Positions 1 through 9,072 of a stretch of 52,472 bases of DNA are shown piece after piece. The notes beneath the pieces were generated by a model. It had not been told where the DNA came from, made no database searches, and worked only from the letters and a program-made list of their open reading frames with translations. The translations under genes were made by a program, and so were the position numbers. The stretch is from Alphaproteobacteria bacterium UBA6187 (GTDB lineage Bacteria; Pseudomonadota; Alphaproteobacteria; Rickettsiales; UBA6187): the NCBI GenBank assembly GCA_002422795.1, contig DITJ01000092.1:47856-100327 (forward strand), read 5' to 3'. How positions within the stretch are numbered: position 1 is the stretch's first letter; each line of letters opens with the position of its first letter.

Positions 1-90
1 CATTTCTGCTAGGCATTCGAGGGGAGTAAAATTTTAGCGTAGACTTACTACGTGAATTTTACGAGACCAAAGAATAACGACGCAAAAATG
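1..90. repeat. Palindromic intergenic element
   Basis: An imperfect palindrome fills the left edge of the window. Its ends are inverted (CATTTCTGC at 1-9 against GCAAAAATG at 82-90). An inner stem pairs GTAAAATT (26-33) with AATTTTAC (55-62) and CGTAG (38-42) with CTACG (48-52). No coding sequence is seen. It resembles the other palindromic elements in the window in architecture but not in sequence, so it is probably a separate family. It may be cut by the window edge. Confidence 0.5.
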
Positions 91-139
91 AAAATGAAAA
101 ATACTATATCTAATATTATTCATTATCCTTAATAAAAGC

Positions 140-169
140 TTAACTTTTTTTTGGTAAGAATGGTATAGT
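140..169 (+). promoter_or_regulatory. Putative sigma-70 promoter of putA
   Basis: A TTAACT -35-like box (140-145) and a TATAGT -10-like box (164-169) are separated by 18 bp and lie 25 bp before the putA start. The region is very AT-rich, so chance matches are possible. Confidence 0.35.
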
Positions 170-194
170 ATTTAAAAATAAATGAATAAATTAA

Positions 195-3100
195 ATGGCT
201 AAAAACATTATTGATACACATCTTGCATTAATCAGCGCCACTCGTTTAGAAAACGAAGATTCTTCTGTTGCGCGGTTAAAGGAGGAAATGGATAAAATAA
301 GTTACAGCCATAAAGCCTCAGCAGAAATTGCCCGCGCATATATAAGAAATTTCCGTGCATATAATGGAAATCTCGGTTTAGAAGAGTTCTTCCGCCAGTA
401 TGGGCTAAATACTGATGAAGGCCTTGCGGTTATGTCGCTTGCCGAAGCACTCTTGCGCATTCCAGACGCGGAAACTGCAAATGCATTTATACGTGATAAA
501 CTAAGTAGCGCAAAATGGTCATCCAAGAATTCTAAAAGCACATCCTCCCTTGTAAAAGCTTCAAGCCTTGGTTTAAAACTGGCCAGCAAATTAACAGAAA
601 TGGGAAAAACTGTTACCAGCATGGCCGATCCTGTTATCCGCCAGTCCATGAAGCAATCCATGCGCCTTATGGGTAATCATTTCATAATGGGGGAAACTAC
701 CAAAAGTGCCATAAAGAAAGGCCAGGAATATGAACAAGAAGGCTATACTATTTCCTATGATATGCTTGGCGAAGGTGCGCGTGATGAAGAACAGGCTGAA
801 AAATACCTGAAGAACTACTTAGACGGGCTAAGGGAAGTTGCCGCCAGTAGCAAAGAATCGCAATCTTTCTATGACCGCCCGAGCATTTCAGTAAAACTTT
901 CCGCACTTTATTCTAAATATAAACTCACTAATAAAGATCAGGTTTTTGAAAAGCTACTACCGCGTTTAAAAGAGATAATCCTGAAGGCAAAAGAACTTGG
1001 TGTTTGCGTTACTATTGATGCTGAAGAATCATCACGCCTTGATTTATCCTTAGAATTATTCGCCGCAATAACATCCGACAAGGATTTTAAAGGCTTTAAC
1101 GGCATAGGGATTGCTGTGCAGGCATATAATAAAAGCGCAATCCATGTAATAGATTTTATTATAGAACTTGCTAAAACAAATAAACGGCACATCCCGGTGC
1201 GCCTGGTAAAAGGTGCATATTGGGATTCTGAAATAAAAGCCGCACAAATTGCAGGCACTTCCAGCTTTCCGGTATTTACGCGCAAAGAATATACAGATGT
1301 TTCATATCTGATATGCGCGCATAAAATGCTAAAAAACCTTGATGTAATTTACCCTCAATTTGCAACCCATAATGCGCTTACTATCGCCAGTATCAGGATG
1401 ATGGCGGAGAATAAACGTAATTTTGAGTTCCAGAGGCTTTATGGCATGGGTGAAGGAATTTATGGCCAGATGGAAGGGGTGGCATGCCGTATTTATGCTC
1501 CAGTCGGCACTCATAAGGAATTACTGCCCTATTTAATTCGTCGCATTCTTGAAAATGGCGCCAGCACTTCATTCCTTAAAAAAGTGGTTGATGAGGAAGT
1601 TAATATTGAAGAACTTATTAAAGACCCAGCCCTTGCCCTGCCTGCAAAACCAGGACTAATTGCTAAAGGGGCGGCCTTACCACAAGGCTTATCGTTACCT
1701 CCTAATCTATATGGGGATGATAGAAAAAACTCAAGCGGATTCGACCTTGGCAATGCAAGCCATTTAAAAGAGATAAAAGCAGGCCTGGAAAACTTCAAGA
1801 ATACCGAATGGAATGCCGCCCCTATTATAAACGGCAGGGAGTGCAAGCACACCACCAGTGCAGTTTTTGCGCCTTATGACATTAAACTGAAAATAGGCTC
1901 CGTTACCACAAGCTCGCCTGATGATATTAAATCAGCAATTGATATAACTGCAAAAGCATTTAAAGAATGGAGCGCCACCCATGTTAATGCGCGCGCTAAA
2001 ATAATAGAAAAATTTGCGAATTTACTGGAAGAAAATTGTTTCGAGATAATGTCTTTATGCATAAAGGAAGCTGGAAAAACGATTCCCGATAGTATTGCAG
2101 AACTGCGTGAGGCTGTAGATTTTTGCCGTTATTATGCAGCCAGGGCAAGGGAGCTTTTCGCAAACCCAAAAATAATGAAGGGGCCAACAGGTGAATTAAA
2201 TGAGCTTTCCCTGCATGGCCGGGGCATGTTTATGTGCATCAGTCCATGGAATTTCCCACTTGCAATATTTACAGGCCAGGTGGTTGCAGCGCTTGTTAGT
2301 GGCAATACCGTAATTGCAAAACCAGCCGAACAAACACCGCTAATCGCTGCTTATGCTGTTAAGCTCCTTCTAAAAGCTGGCTTGCCGTACGGTGTAGTAA
2401 GTTTATTACCTGGGGACGGCGCCAGCATCGGAAGCCAGGTACTTGGTAATCCTAAAACTGCCGGGGTAGTTTTCACAGGTTCTACAGATACTGCGCATAT
2501 AATCCAGCAAACCTTAGCTAAGCGCAAAGACGCTATTGTGCCTTTTATAGCGGAAACAGGTGGCCTTAACGCTATGATTATTGATAGCAGCGCCCTTATA
2601 GAACAGGCTGTTGACGATATAATCACCTCTGCTTTCGGCAGCACTGGGCAGCGTTGCTCTGCGCTGCGGGTTTTATATGTACAGGAAGAAATTGCTGGAG
2701 AATTGATAAAAACCTTAAAAGGCGCCATGGAAAACCTACTAATTGGTATGCCGGGTGATTTTAAAACTGATATAGGCCCCGTAATTGACGCGGAGGCTTA
2801 TAAAAACCTTAGTGATTATATAAAAGATAATTTGAAATCAAGAATCCTTGAATCAAAGCAAACTCAGCCGTTAGGTTCATTAATCCTGGATTCCAGCGTT
2901 CTTGATTCTTTTTCTGATTCCTTCTTTATTCCACCAATTGCCTTTGAAATTAATTCGATAAAAGACCTTCCTGGGGAAATATTTGGCCCGGTGTTGCACA
3001 TAATCCGTTATAAGGCAGATGGTCTGGAGAAAATTATTGAAGAGATAAATGAATCAGGTTACGGGCTAACCTTTGGCATACATAGCCGTATCACCAGCCG

Positions 3101-3320
3101 CATAAAATACATACGCGCAAATATACGCGTTGGAAATGTTTATGTTAACCGCTCCATGATTGGCGCTGTGGTTGGCGTGCAGGCATTCGGTGGTGAAGGC
3201 CTATCAGGCACCGGCCCAAAAGCAGGCGGCCCTAATTACCTGCTTCGCTTTGCAACAGAACGTAGCTTTACAGATAATATTTCCGCCATTGGCGGCAACA
3301 GGGATTTGCTGGTTTTATAG
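195..3320 (+). CDS. putA: Bifunctional proline dehydrogenase / delta-1-pyrroline-5-carboxylate dehydrogenase PutA
   Basis: Oxidises proline to glutamate in two steps, using FAD and then NAD, and passes electrons to the quinone pool. At 1041 aa it is the short bifunctional PutA type. The N-terminus has no ribbon-helix-helix DNA-binding domain, so it is not expected to act as a repressor. The proline dehydrogenase barrel spans roughly residues 150-480, with motifs such as RLVKGAYWDSE and FATHNA. The aldehyde dehydrogenase half spans about 540-1030, with SPWNFPLA, FTGSTDTA, the ETGG glutamate (Glu787) and the catalytic cysteine in GQRCSAL (Cys821). The gene is intact and stands alone, with a possible promoter at 140-169. 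Proline catabolism is often a carbon source for host-associated alphaproteobacteria. Confidence 0.97.
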   Translation: MAKNIIDTHLALISATRLENEDSSVARLKEEMDKISYSHKASAEIARAYIRNFRAYNGNLGLEEFFRQYGLNTDEGLAVMSLAEALLRIPDAETANAFIRDKLSSAKWSSKNSKSTSSLVKASSLGLKLASKLTEMGKTVTSMADPVIRQSMKQSMRLMGNHFIMGETTKSAIKKGQEYEQEGYTISYDMLGEGARDEEQAEKYLKNYLDGLREVAASSKESQSFYDRPSISVKLSALYSKYKLTNKDQVFEKLLPRLKEIILKAKELGVCVTIDAEESSRLDLSLELFAAITSDKDFKGFNGIGIAVQAYNKSAIHVIDFIIELAKTNKRHIPVRLVKGAYWDSEIKAAQIAGTSSFPVFTRKEYTDVSYLICAHKMLKNLDVIYPQFATHNALTIASIRMMAENKRNFEFQRLYGMGEGIYGQMEGVACRIYAPVGTHKELLPYLIRRILENGASTSFLKKVVDEEVNIEELIKDPALALPAKPGLIAKGAALPQGLSLPPNLYGDDRKNSSGFDLGNASHLKEIKAGLENFKNTEWNAAPIINGRECKHTTSAVFAPYDIKLKIGSVTTSSPDDIKSAIDITAKAFKEWSATHVNARAKIIEKFANLLEENCFEIMSLCIKEAGKTIPDSIAELREAVDFCRYYAARARELFANPKIMKGPTGELNELSLHGRGMFMCISPWNFPLAIFTGQVVAALVSGNTVIAKPAEQTPLIAAYAVKLLLKAGLPYGVVSLLPGDGASIGSQVLGNPKTAGVVFTGSTDTAHIIQQTLAKRKDAIVPFIAETGGLNAMIIDSSALIEQAVDDIITSAFGSTGQRCSALRVLYVQEEIAGELIKTLKGAMENLLIGMPGDFKTDIGPVIDAEAYKNLSDYIKDNLKSRILESKQTQPLGSLILDSSVLDSFSDSFFIPPIAFEINSIKDLPGEIFGPVLHIIRYKADGLEKIIEEINESGYGLTFGIHSRITSRIKYIRANIRVGNVYVNRSMIGAVVGVQAFGGEGLSGTGPKAGGPNYLLRFATERSFTDNISAIGGNRDLLVL

Positions 3321-3393
3321 CAAATCACCCATGAAGAATTAATTATCCCAGATAAATTGATAAGGAAACCCTATTAGGCTTTGTTAGCAGAAC

Positions 3394-4188
3394 CTAGAAA
3401 CAATGTTCCTTCCCGGGAAACTTCCGAGTCCGCACATCTTTTGCGTATTGCGCGGCTGCTTGTTCAATCTGCTCCGCAAGGTTTGCATAATGCTTAACAA
3501 ACTTAGGTTTGAAATCTGTAAACAGGCCAAGCATATCATCGCTTACCAATATTTGCCCATCACACATAGGCGAGCCGCCTATGCCGATTACAGCTATAGC
3601 TAATTTTTTGGTAACTTCTTCTGCCAGCTCTTCCTTAACACCCTCAATTACCAATGCAAAAGCGCCAGCTTCTTGAACCGCAATCGCATCTTCCATTATC
3701 TTATTTTGTGTGTCTTTTGTTTTGCCATGATGGCCATAGCCACCATAAATGTTAAAATGCTGCGGCATTAGCCCCACATGCCCCATAACCGGAATACCGC
3801 GCTGGGTAAGGAATTTTATCGTATCCGACATCTCAACGCCGCCTTCAAGCTTTACCGCCTGGCAACCAGTTTCTGCCATAAGGCGAGCAGCGCCCGCAAA
3901 GGCCTGGGCAGGTGATTCCTGGTAAGAACCAAACGGCATATCCACAATTACACATGAATGGCTGGAGACGCGCGCCACCGCTTTGCCGTGGTTTATCATT
4001 ATATCCAGTGTTACAGGCAAGGTTGAATCCATTCCGTATAGCGCCATACCTACGGAATCACCTACCAATAATATATCGGAATGCTTATCCATTGCCTTTG
4101 CAAATGGGGCTGTATACGCAGTAAGGCACACTATTGGCTGCTTGCCTTTCTGGTTTAGTATATCTTTTATTGTAATTCTTTTTGTCAT
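3394..4188 (-). CDS. panB: 3-methyl-2-oxobutanoate hydroxymethyltransferase (ketopantoate hydroxymethyltransferase)
   Basis: Transfers a hydroxymethyl group from methylene-tetrahydrofolate to alpha-ketoisovalerate, the first committed step of pantothenate (CoA) synthesis. The 264-aa length is normal for the family. Visible motifs are the LVGDSVGM metal/substrate loop, DMPFGSY, VKLEGG, GHVGLMPQ and the VIEG strand that carries the catalytic glutamate. It is convergent with putA and monocistronic here; panC and panD are not in the window. A palindromic element follows on the 4.2 kb side. Confidence 0.96.
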   Translation of the reverse strand: MTKRITIKDILNQKGKQPIVCLTAYTAPFAKAMDKHSDILLVGDSVGMALYGMDSTLPVTLDIMINHGKAVARVSSHSCVIVDMPFGSYQESPAQAFAGAARLMAETGCQAVKLEGGVEMSDTIKFLTQRGIPVMGHVGLMPQHFNIYGGYGHHGKTKDTQNKIMEDAIAVQEAGAFALVIEGVKEELAEEVTKKLAIAVIGIGGSPMCDGQILVSDDMLGLFTDFKPKFVKHYANLAEQIEQAAAQYAKDVRTRKFPGKEHCF

Positions 4189-4227
4189 AGTTTGTTGCTG
4201 GTAACTATTATTGAATTTCTTAACTAC

Positions 4228-4410
4228 GGTGACGCCTGCTTTTGCAATTGGTTACTTACCATGCAACGTCATTGCGAGGAGCCGAACACTTGTGAGTGCG
4301 AGGTGGCAATCCATCTTTTGTGCCATACGTACACTGGATCGCCACCTCATGCTCGCTTCGCTCGATTCGTCGCGATGACGTTCTTTCCTTGTTTGCCAGT
4401 TATTTACTAT
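4228..4410. repeat. Palindromic element, family A (copy 1)
   Basis: A palindromic element of about 180 bp fills the gap between panB and the histidine kinase gene. Inverted segments include GCAACGTCATTGCGA near 4262 and TCGCGATGACGTTC near 4371, with GGTGGCAATCC facing GGATCGCCACC. It is clearly homologous to 6527-6735, sharing the CTTTTGCAATTG and GTGAGTG blocks in the same order. An open reading frame crossing it (4192-4596 +) is a by-product. Confidence 0.75.
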
Positions 4411-4422
4411 ACAAACTTAGAT

Positions 4423-5907
4423 TTAAAATTTACTTTTTTGCTCTTCAAGCCTCTGGGTAGATATTATAGGGAAGGAAAGGGTAATTGTAGTACCAAGGCC
4501 AACTTCACTATTAATATCAAATTTCCCGCCCATAATTTCGGTAAGTTTCTTTGTAAGCGGCAATCCAAGTCCTGTACCTTCATACTTGCGGCTTAAGGAA
4601 CTGTCAATCTGTCCGAACGGAGCTAGTGCTTTTGATATATCTTTTGCCGCAATACCTATACCATTATCCATCACTATAACCTTCACTTCACCACCTAGTA
4701 CATCCTCTTCAATAGCAAGGGAAACCTGTCCGTCCTCTGGTGTAAACTTTATCGAATTTGATAATAAATTAAGTATAACCTGCTTCATGCGCTTCGGGTC
4801 TGCAGAAAGTATAATATGCTTTTCCGGTACATGCTCAACCAATCGCACCTTAGCATCCCTTGCGCGGGTTTCAACAAGCCGCATACAGCTATGCCCGATT
4901 TTGCTCAGGTCAATATCAACAAATTCTACTTCCAGTTTTCTGGCTTCTGCTTTTGAATAATCAAGAATGTCGTTTATAAGGCTAAGCAAATGCACACCTG
5001 AGGAATTTATATCATTTATATATTCCTTATATTGCGGATGCCCAACCGGCCCCATAACTTCGTCCTTGATAATATCTGAGAATCCTATGATAGCATTAAG
5101 GGGAGTTCTAAGTTCATGGCTAACATTGGCAAGAAACATGGATTTTTGCTGGTTTTGCGCCTCTGCGGAAGTTTTTGCCTTTTCCAGTTTTAATTTTTCT
5201 TCATGCTGCTTGTTAATAATCTTTTCTGCTTTTTTCGAGGTAATAAACAGAGCAAGATATAAAAGGATAAATGTTGTTATTATGCCGAGTGTTACAACAA
5301 GTTGGAACAAATAAAGCTCATCCCACGGCTTTGTAACATCAGTATATATTTCAACGGCAACCTTTGCTGGTTTAGCATTTTCAGTTTTCTCAGCGCAGTT
5401 TTTTGTATCAAGGAGTATATATGATTGGACAAAACTACCTTTTATTAATTTTCCGGCTTTGTCGTGGTATCCCATGGACGGAATCAGGTTGCTTGAAGTA
5501 GTTCCGGCAAACGCACGCATTAAACCGTTTTTTTCTCCGGATTCATCAAAGAAAACTATTTGTGCGTCGTTTGTCGTAAATATTTCTTCTTTGGAGGTGG
5601 GATAAAAACTGATTTTAAATGCAGGTGAAGAAGTAAAGATTGTTTTACTGACTCTTGCCAGCTTAGCAAAATTCTCATCTTTTTCCCATTCTGAAGCAGG
5701 TTTTGTTGCTAACTCCCGGAAAAAAGGTTCATATTTACACCAGATGTTTTTTGTATAATTTTCAATAATGGTGATATTTGTCTGCTCTATGGGTCCACGT
5801 ATAACCTTATTTGCCGCAAAAGACCTGAAATAGACTCCTGCAAAGAAGGCCAGAAGCGCAACTAAGAGAAAAGCCATTACCGCAAAATATTTGAAATATG
5901 AAAGCAT
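4423..5907 (-). CDS. Membrane-bound sensor histidine kinase (orphan)
   Basis: A two-component sensor kinase of 494 aa. A membrane segment (about residues 8-28), an extracytoplasmic sensor region of about 170 residues with no recognised fold, and a second membrane segment (about 201-223) are followed by a short coiled coil. The HisKA domain has the phospho-acceptor histidine in NVSHELRTPLN (His264). The HATPase domain shows the N box (NLLSNSIKFTP), G1 (DNGIGI) and G2 (GTGLGLPL). There is no receiver domain and no response regulator next to it, so its partner is encoded elsewhere. The start codon directly abuts a palindromic repeat (5909-5990) that it shares with the divergent tadA, and no Shine-Dalgarno sequence is evident. 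The stimulus is unknown. Confidence 0.93.
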   Translation of the reverse strand: MLSYFKYFAVMAFLLVALLAFFAGVYFRSFAANKVIRGPIEQTNITIIENYTKNIWCKYEPFFRELATKPASEWEKDENFAKLARVSKTIFTSSPAFKISFYPTSKEEIFTTNDAQIVFFDESGEKNGLMRAFAGTTSSNLIPSMGYHDKAGKLIKGSFVQSYILLDTKNCAEKTENAKPAKVAVEIYTDVTKPWDELYLFQLVVTLGIITTFILLYLALFITSKKAEKIINKQHEEKLKLEKAKTSAEAQNQQKSMFLANVSHELRTPLNAIIGFSDIIKDEVMGPVGHPQYKEYINDINSSGVHLLSLINDILDYSKAEARKLEVEFVDIDLSKIGHSCMRLVETRARDAKVRLVEHVPEKHIILSADPKRMKQVILNLLSNSIKFTPEDGQVSLAIEEDVLGGEVKVIVMDNGIGIAAKDISKALAPFGQIDSSLSRKYEGTGLGLPLTKKLTEIMGGKFDINSEVGLGTTITLSFPIISTQRLEEQKSKF

Positions 5908-5908
5908 T

Positions 5909-5990
5909 TAAGTTATAGGTGTTGGGTTATAGGTGCTGGGGAGGTTCATTACTTCCCTAACACCCATCACCTAACACCTATCACCCATAA
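5909..5990. repeat. Low-complexity palindrome built from TAGGTG-type units
   Basis: The gap between two divergent genes is almost entirely a palindrome of degenerate units. The left arm reads TTATAGGTGTTGGGTTATAG and the right arm ends AACACCTATCACCCATAA. It touches both translation starts, so it must lie within or beside both promoters and leaders. It resembles the palindromes in truB and before infB in style rather than in exact sequence. Confidence 0.7.
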
Positions 5991-5997
5991 GTAAAAA

Positions 5998-6447
5998 ATG
6001 CAAGCAGCTTACATGCAAAAAGCCCTGCAAGTGGCAAAATCCGCAATCCTGCGGGATGAAGTGCCTGTTGGCGCGGTATTGGTGGATTACAAGAATAATA
6101 AAATTATATCATCCGGCAGCAATACGGTTATAGAAGATAGCGACCCTACAGCTCACGCGGAAATAAACATTATCCGAGCTGCTTGCCGGGAAAAGCTTTC
6201 TACCCACCTTGATGATTGCGATATTTATATAACGCTGGAACCATGCGCAATGTGCGCCCAAGCCATAAGCAACGCCAGGATAAGGCGTATTTATTATGGC
6301 GCATACGACCCTAAAAGCGGCGGGGTGGATCATGGGGCAAGGGTGCTGGAATCATCTTCCTGTCATCATAAGCCTGAGGTTTACGGCGGCATTTTGGAAA
6401 AAGAATGCTCTGATTTGCTGGTTGGGTTTTTTAAAAGCAAACGGTAA
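5998..6447 (+). CDS. tadA: tRNA-specific adenosine deaminase
   Basis: Deaminates A34 to inosine in tRNA-Arg(ACG), an essential wobble modification. The protein has 149 aa. The zinc and catalytic motif HAE lies in DPTAHAEINII, and the second zinc motif is EPCAMCAQA. The DEVPVGAVLV strand near the N-terminus is typical of TadA and supports the chosen start. It is divergent from the histidine kinase, and its start lies 7 bp after a palindromic repeat. Confidence 0.95.
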   Translation: MQAAYMQKALQVAKSAILRDEVPVGAVLVDYKNNKIISSGSNTVIEDSDPTAHAEINIIRAACREKLSTHLDDCDIYITLEPCAMCAQAISNARIRRIYYGAYDPKSGGVDHGARVLESSSCHHKPEVYGGILEKECSDLLVGFFKSKR

Positions 6448-6526
6448 CTGGAAGTCAGTATGGATAGGCTTACGTAATAAATTGTAACAAATATTTAGTT
6501 GTTTTTATAGTAATGGTTGTTATTTT

Positions 6527-6735
6527 CTAGGTAACGTCTACTTTTGCAATTGATTACTTAAGGTGCAACGTCATCGCTTTGATCCGAACCCTTAGTGAGT
6601 GTGAGGTGGCGATCCATCTTTTCTTTGTTGTTAAAAATGGATTGCTCCTTCGTACGCAACGAAGCTCGACTCATCGCAATGACATTCTTTCCTTATTTAC
6701 TAGTGAGTTACTATGTAACAGTAGACATTGCCTAG
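6527..6735. repeat. Palindromic element, family A (copy 2, most complete)
   Basis: A palindromic element of about 209 bp between tadA and glmS. Its ends are inverted: CTAGGTAACGTCTAC at 6527-6541 against GTAGACATTGCCTAG at 6721-6735. An inner inverted pair is built on CAACGTCATCGC and TCGCAATGACATTC. It shares ordered blocks with 4228-4410. It carries no gene and explains most of the 328-bp gap. Confidence 0.8.
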
Positions 6736-6775
6736 CGGCTGTCTTTGATTTATAAAGCTTTATGGAAATGAACCT

Positions 6776-8599
6776 ATGTGCGGAATAATCGGAATAATTG
6801 GCAAAAATGAAGTAGCAGACCTGCTTATTGAAGGTTTACGCTGCCTGGAATATAGAGGATATGATTCCGCAGGTATTGCCACTTTAACAAACGGCCGCTT
6901 ACAAATTTCCCGCGCGGAAGGTAAGTTAAAGGAACTTGAAAAAGAACTTGAAAAAAGGCCGTTATCTGGCAAAGTTGGTATAGGCCATACACGTTGGGCG
7001 ACTCATGGCGCGCCAACAACCAATAACGCACATCCGCATGTTACTGATAAAGTCGGTGTAATTCATAACGGTATTATTGAAAATTTCAGTATCCTGCGTG
7101 CTGAATTAGAAAGCTTTGGCCACGTGTTCCATAGCCAGACAGATACGGAAGTTATCCCGGTACTGCTTACGCATTATTTAAATGAAGGCAAAACTCCACA
7201 TGAAGCAGTTGCAAAGGCGTTGAAGCGTTTAGAAGGTGCATTTGCCATTGGAATATTATTTGCCGGAAATGATAATTTATTAATCGCAGCCAGGCGTGGC
7301 TCACCCCTTGCTATTGGCTATGGTGATGGTGAGATGTATATTGCATCAGATGCTTACGCACTTGCCCCGCTTACTTCAAAAATCACCTACCTTAATGAAG
7401 GTGATTGGGCTGAAATCACCCGCGAATCTGTAACTATTTATGATAGCGAAGATAACCAGGTTGAGCGTGAGGTTAAACTTACTGCATTATCAGGAGCCAC
7501 CTTCGGAAAAGGCAACTACCGCCATTTCATGCTTAAGGAAATTTATGAGCAGCCATCTGTAATCGGGCAAACTTTAAATAGTTTTTATAATCCGGTTGAA
7601 TCAAAAATTAAACTTCCTGAACTGCCATTTTCTTTTAAGGATATTGAGCGCATTACAATAGTTGCCTGCGGCACATCATATTATGCAGGGCTTACCGCCA
7701 AATACTGGCTGGAAAGCATTGCGCGTATACCTACAGATGTAGATATTGCTTCCGAATTCCGTTATGCAGAAAAAATCCTGCCTAAAAACGGCCTGGCAAT
7801 TTTTATCTCGCAATCAGGTGAAACTGCCGATACGCTTGCCGCGCTCCGTTATGCGCGGGCAAATGGGCAGCATATAATGTCTATATTAAATTCCCATGAA
7901 AGTTCAATGGAGCGGGAATCAGATGTGGTGCTGCACACACTCGCAGGGCCTGAAATTGGCGTTGCTTCCACAAAGGCATTTACCACCCAGCTTGTTACTT
8001 TGGCAAGCCTTACAATAGCCGCAGCATCAGAGCGAAATTCAATAAGCGAAAAGCAGATATTTGAACTTTCCCACGCACTTTCCGAAGTTCCTTCACGCGC
8101 GGTTGAGGTTCTAACCCATGATGAATCTTTGCAAAACCTCTCCCGGAAACTTATTGAAGCAAAGGATATAATCTACATAGGAAGAGGCACTTCCTACCCA
8201 ATTGCTATGGAAGGGGCGCTTAAAATCAAGGAAATATCCTATATCCATGCCGAGGGTATTGCCGCCGGGGAATTAAAACACGGCACAATTGCACTTATAG
8301 ATGAAAATGTGCCTGTAATAGTAATTGCACCATATGATAATTTATTTGATAAAACCGCATCTAACGTGCAGGAAGTAGCCGCACGCGGCGCCCAGGTAGT
8401 TTTCTTAAGTGATAGTGAAGGCATAAAACGCCTCAGCAATATTTCCTCCACAACCATTGAGCTGCCAAAAGTTCACCCGTTTGTAGCGCCAATATTATAT
8501 GCAATTCCTATCCAGTTGATTGCCTATCATACAGCGGTACTAAAAGGTACGGACGTAGACCAGCCAAGAAACCTGGCCAAATCTGTTACAGTGGAATAA
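6776..8599 (+). CDS. glmS: Glutamine--fructose-6-phosphate aminotransferase (isomerising)
   Basis: Makes glucosamine-6-phosphate from fructose-6-phosphate and glutamine, feeding UDP-GlcNAc for peptidoglycan, lipid A and probably the amino-sugar cluster downstream. At 607 aa it is full length. The N-terminal glutaminase begins MCGIIGI, and Cys2 is the nucleophile, which fixes the start codon. Two SIS domains follow, with SQSGETADT and the C-terminal DQPRNLAKSVTVE tail. No ribozyme or sRNA target is evident in the leader, which is mostly a palindromic element. Confidence 0.97.
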   Translation: MCGIIGIIGKNEVADLLIEGLRCLEYRGYDSAGIATLTNGRLQISRAEGKLKELEKELEKRPLSGKVGIGHTRWATHGAPTTNNAHPHVTDKVGVIHNGIIENFSILRAELESFGHVFHSQTDTEVIPVLLTHYLNEGKTPHEAVAKALKRLEGAFAIGILFAGNDNLLIAARRGSPLAIGYGDGEMYIASDAYALAPLTSKITYLNEGDWAEITRESVTIYDSEDNQVEREVKLTALSGATFGKGNYRHFMLKEIYEQPSVIGQTLNSFYNPVESKIKLPELPFSFKDIERITIVACGTSYYAGLTAKYWLESIARIPTDVDIASEFRYAEKILPKNGLAIFISQSGETADTLAALRYARANGQHIMSILNSHESSMERESDVVLHTLAGPEIGVASTKAFTTQLVTLASLTIAAASERNSISEKQIFELSHALSEVPSRAVEVLTHDESLQNLSRKLIEAKDIIYIGRGTSYPIAMEGALKIKEISYIHAEGIAAGELKHGTIALIDENVPVIVIAPYDNLFDKTASNVQEVAARGAQVVFLSDSEGIKRLSNISSTTIELPKVHPFVAPILYAIPIQLIAYHTAVLKGTDVDQPRNLAKSVTVE

Positions 8600-8693
8600 T
8601 TAGGCATAATTAAAAAACTGTGGTGCTAATAATATGGTTTTATTCATATAAACTAGCATGTTATATGTTATGAATAAAAAAGGATTATATTAG

Positions 8694-9072
8694 TGCCTAA
8701 AAAAGATGCAAGAAATGCAGTAGTTATTCAGTAAAGAACAACGGCAGCACCCGAGGTAAGAAAAAGTACCGATGCAACGTATGCTTGCACCAATGGCACA
8801 ATAAATGTGGCAAGCGAACGAATTATATCAATCATTATAAAGACTGGTTATTCAAGCACCGCACACTTGAAGAAATGGCCACTAAATTGGATATATCCTA
8901 TCCCACGCTTATCCGGGAATTCGATAAGATTTTTATAGCAGAGGGCGTGCAAAATTCTCCACCTGCAAAACCAATTAATCTTCTTATAGATGCGACATTT
9001 TTCGGCCGTGAGTATGGATATTTATGCTTTCAGGATACCAATAAAATTATTTATTTCCGTGAGATATCTTAA
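8694..9072 (+). pseudogene. Transposase remnant (zinc-ribbon/HTH N-terminus)
   Basis: A broken insertion-sequence gene. From 8704 the reading frame encodes a CxxC...CxxC zinc ribbon (RCKKC, then YRCNVCLHQW), a helix-turn-helix region (TLEEMATKLDISYPTLIREF) and the first acidic strand of a DDE-type nuclease (LLIDATFFGREYGYLCF). It then stops, so most of the catalytic domain is missing. A plausible GTG start at 8694 is one base out of frame with the zinc ribbon. A seventh A in the A6 run at 8699-8704 would restore it. The 3' end runs 26 bp into the convergent epimerase gene. The family is not identified with confidence (IS1595/MULE-like is a guess). Confidence 0.65.

Noticed and set aside
302..661. 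Antisense ORFs in putA and other long genes
   Set aside because: They overlap well-recognised genes over their full length and lack ribosome sites or family features.
4192..4596. 134-codon plus-strand ORF next to panB
   Set aside because: It runs through a palindromic element and then antisense to the histidine kinase gene; composition is not protein-like and it has no family features.
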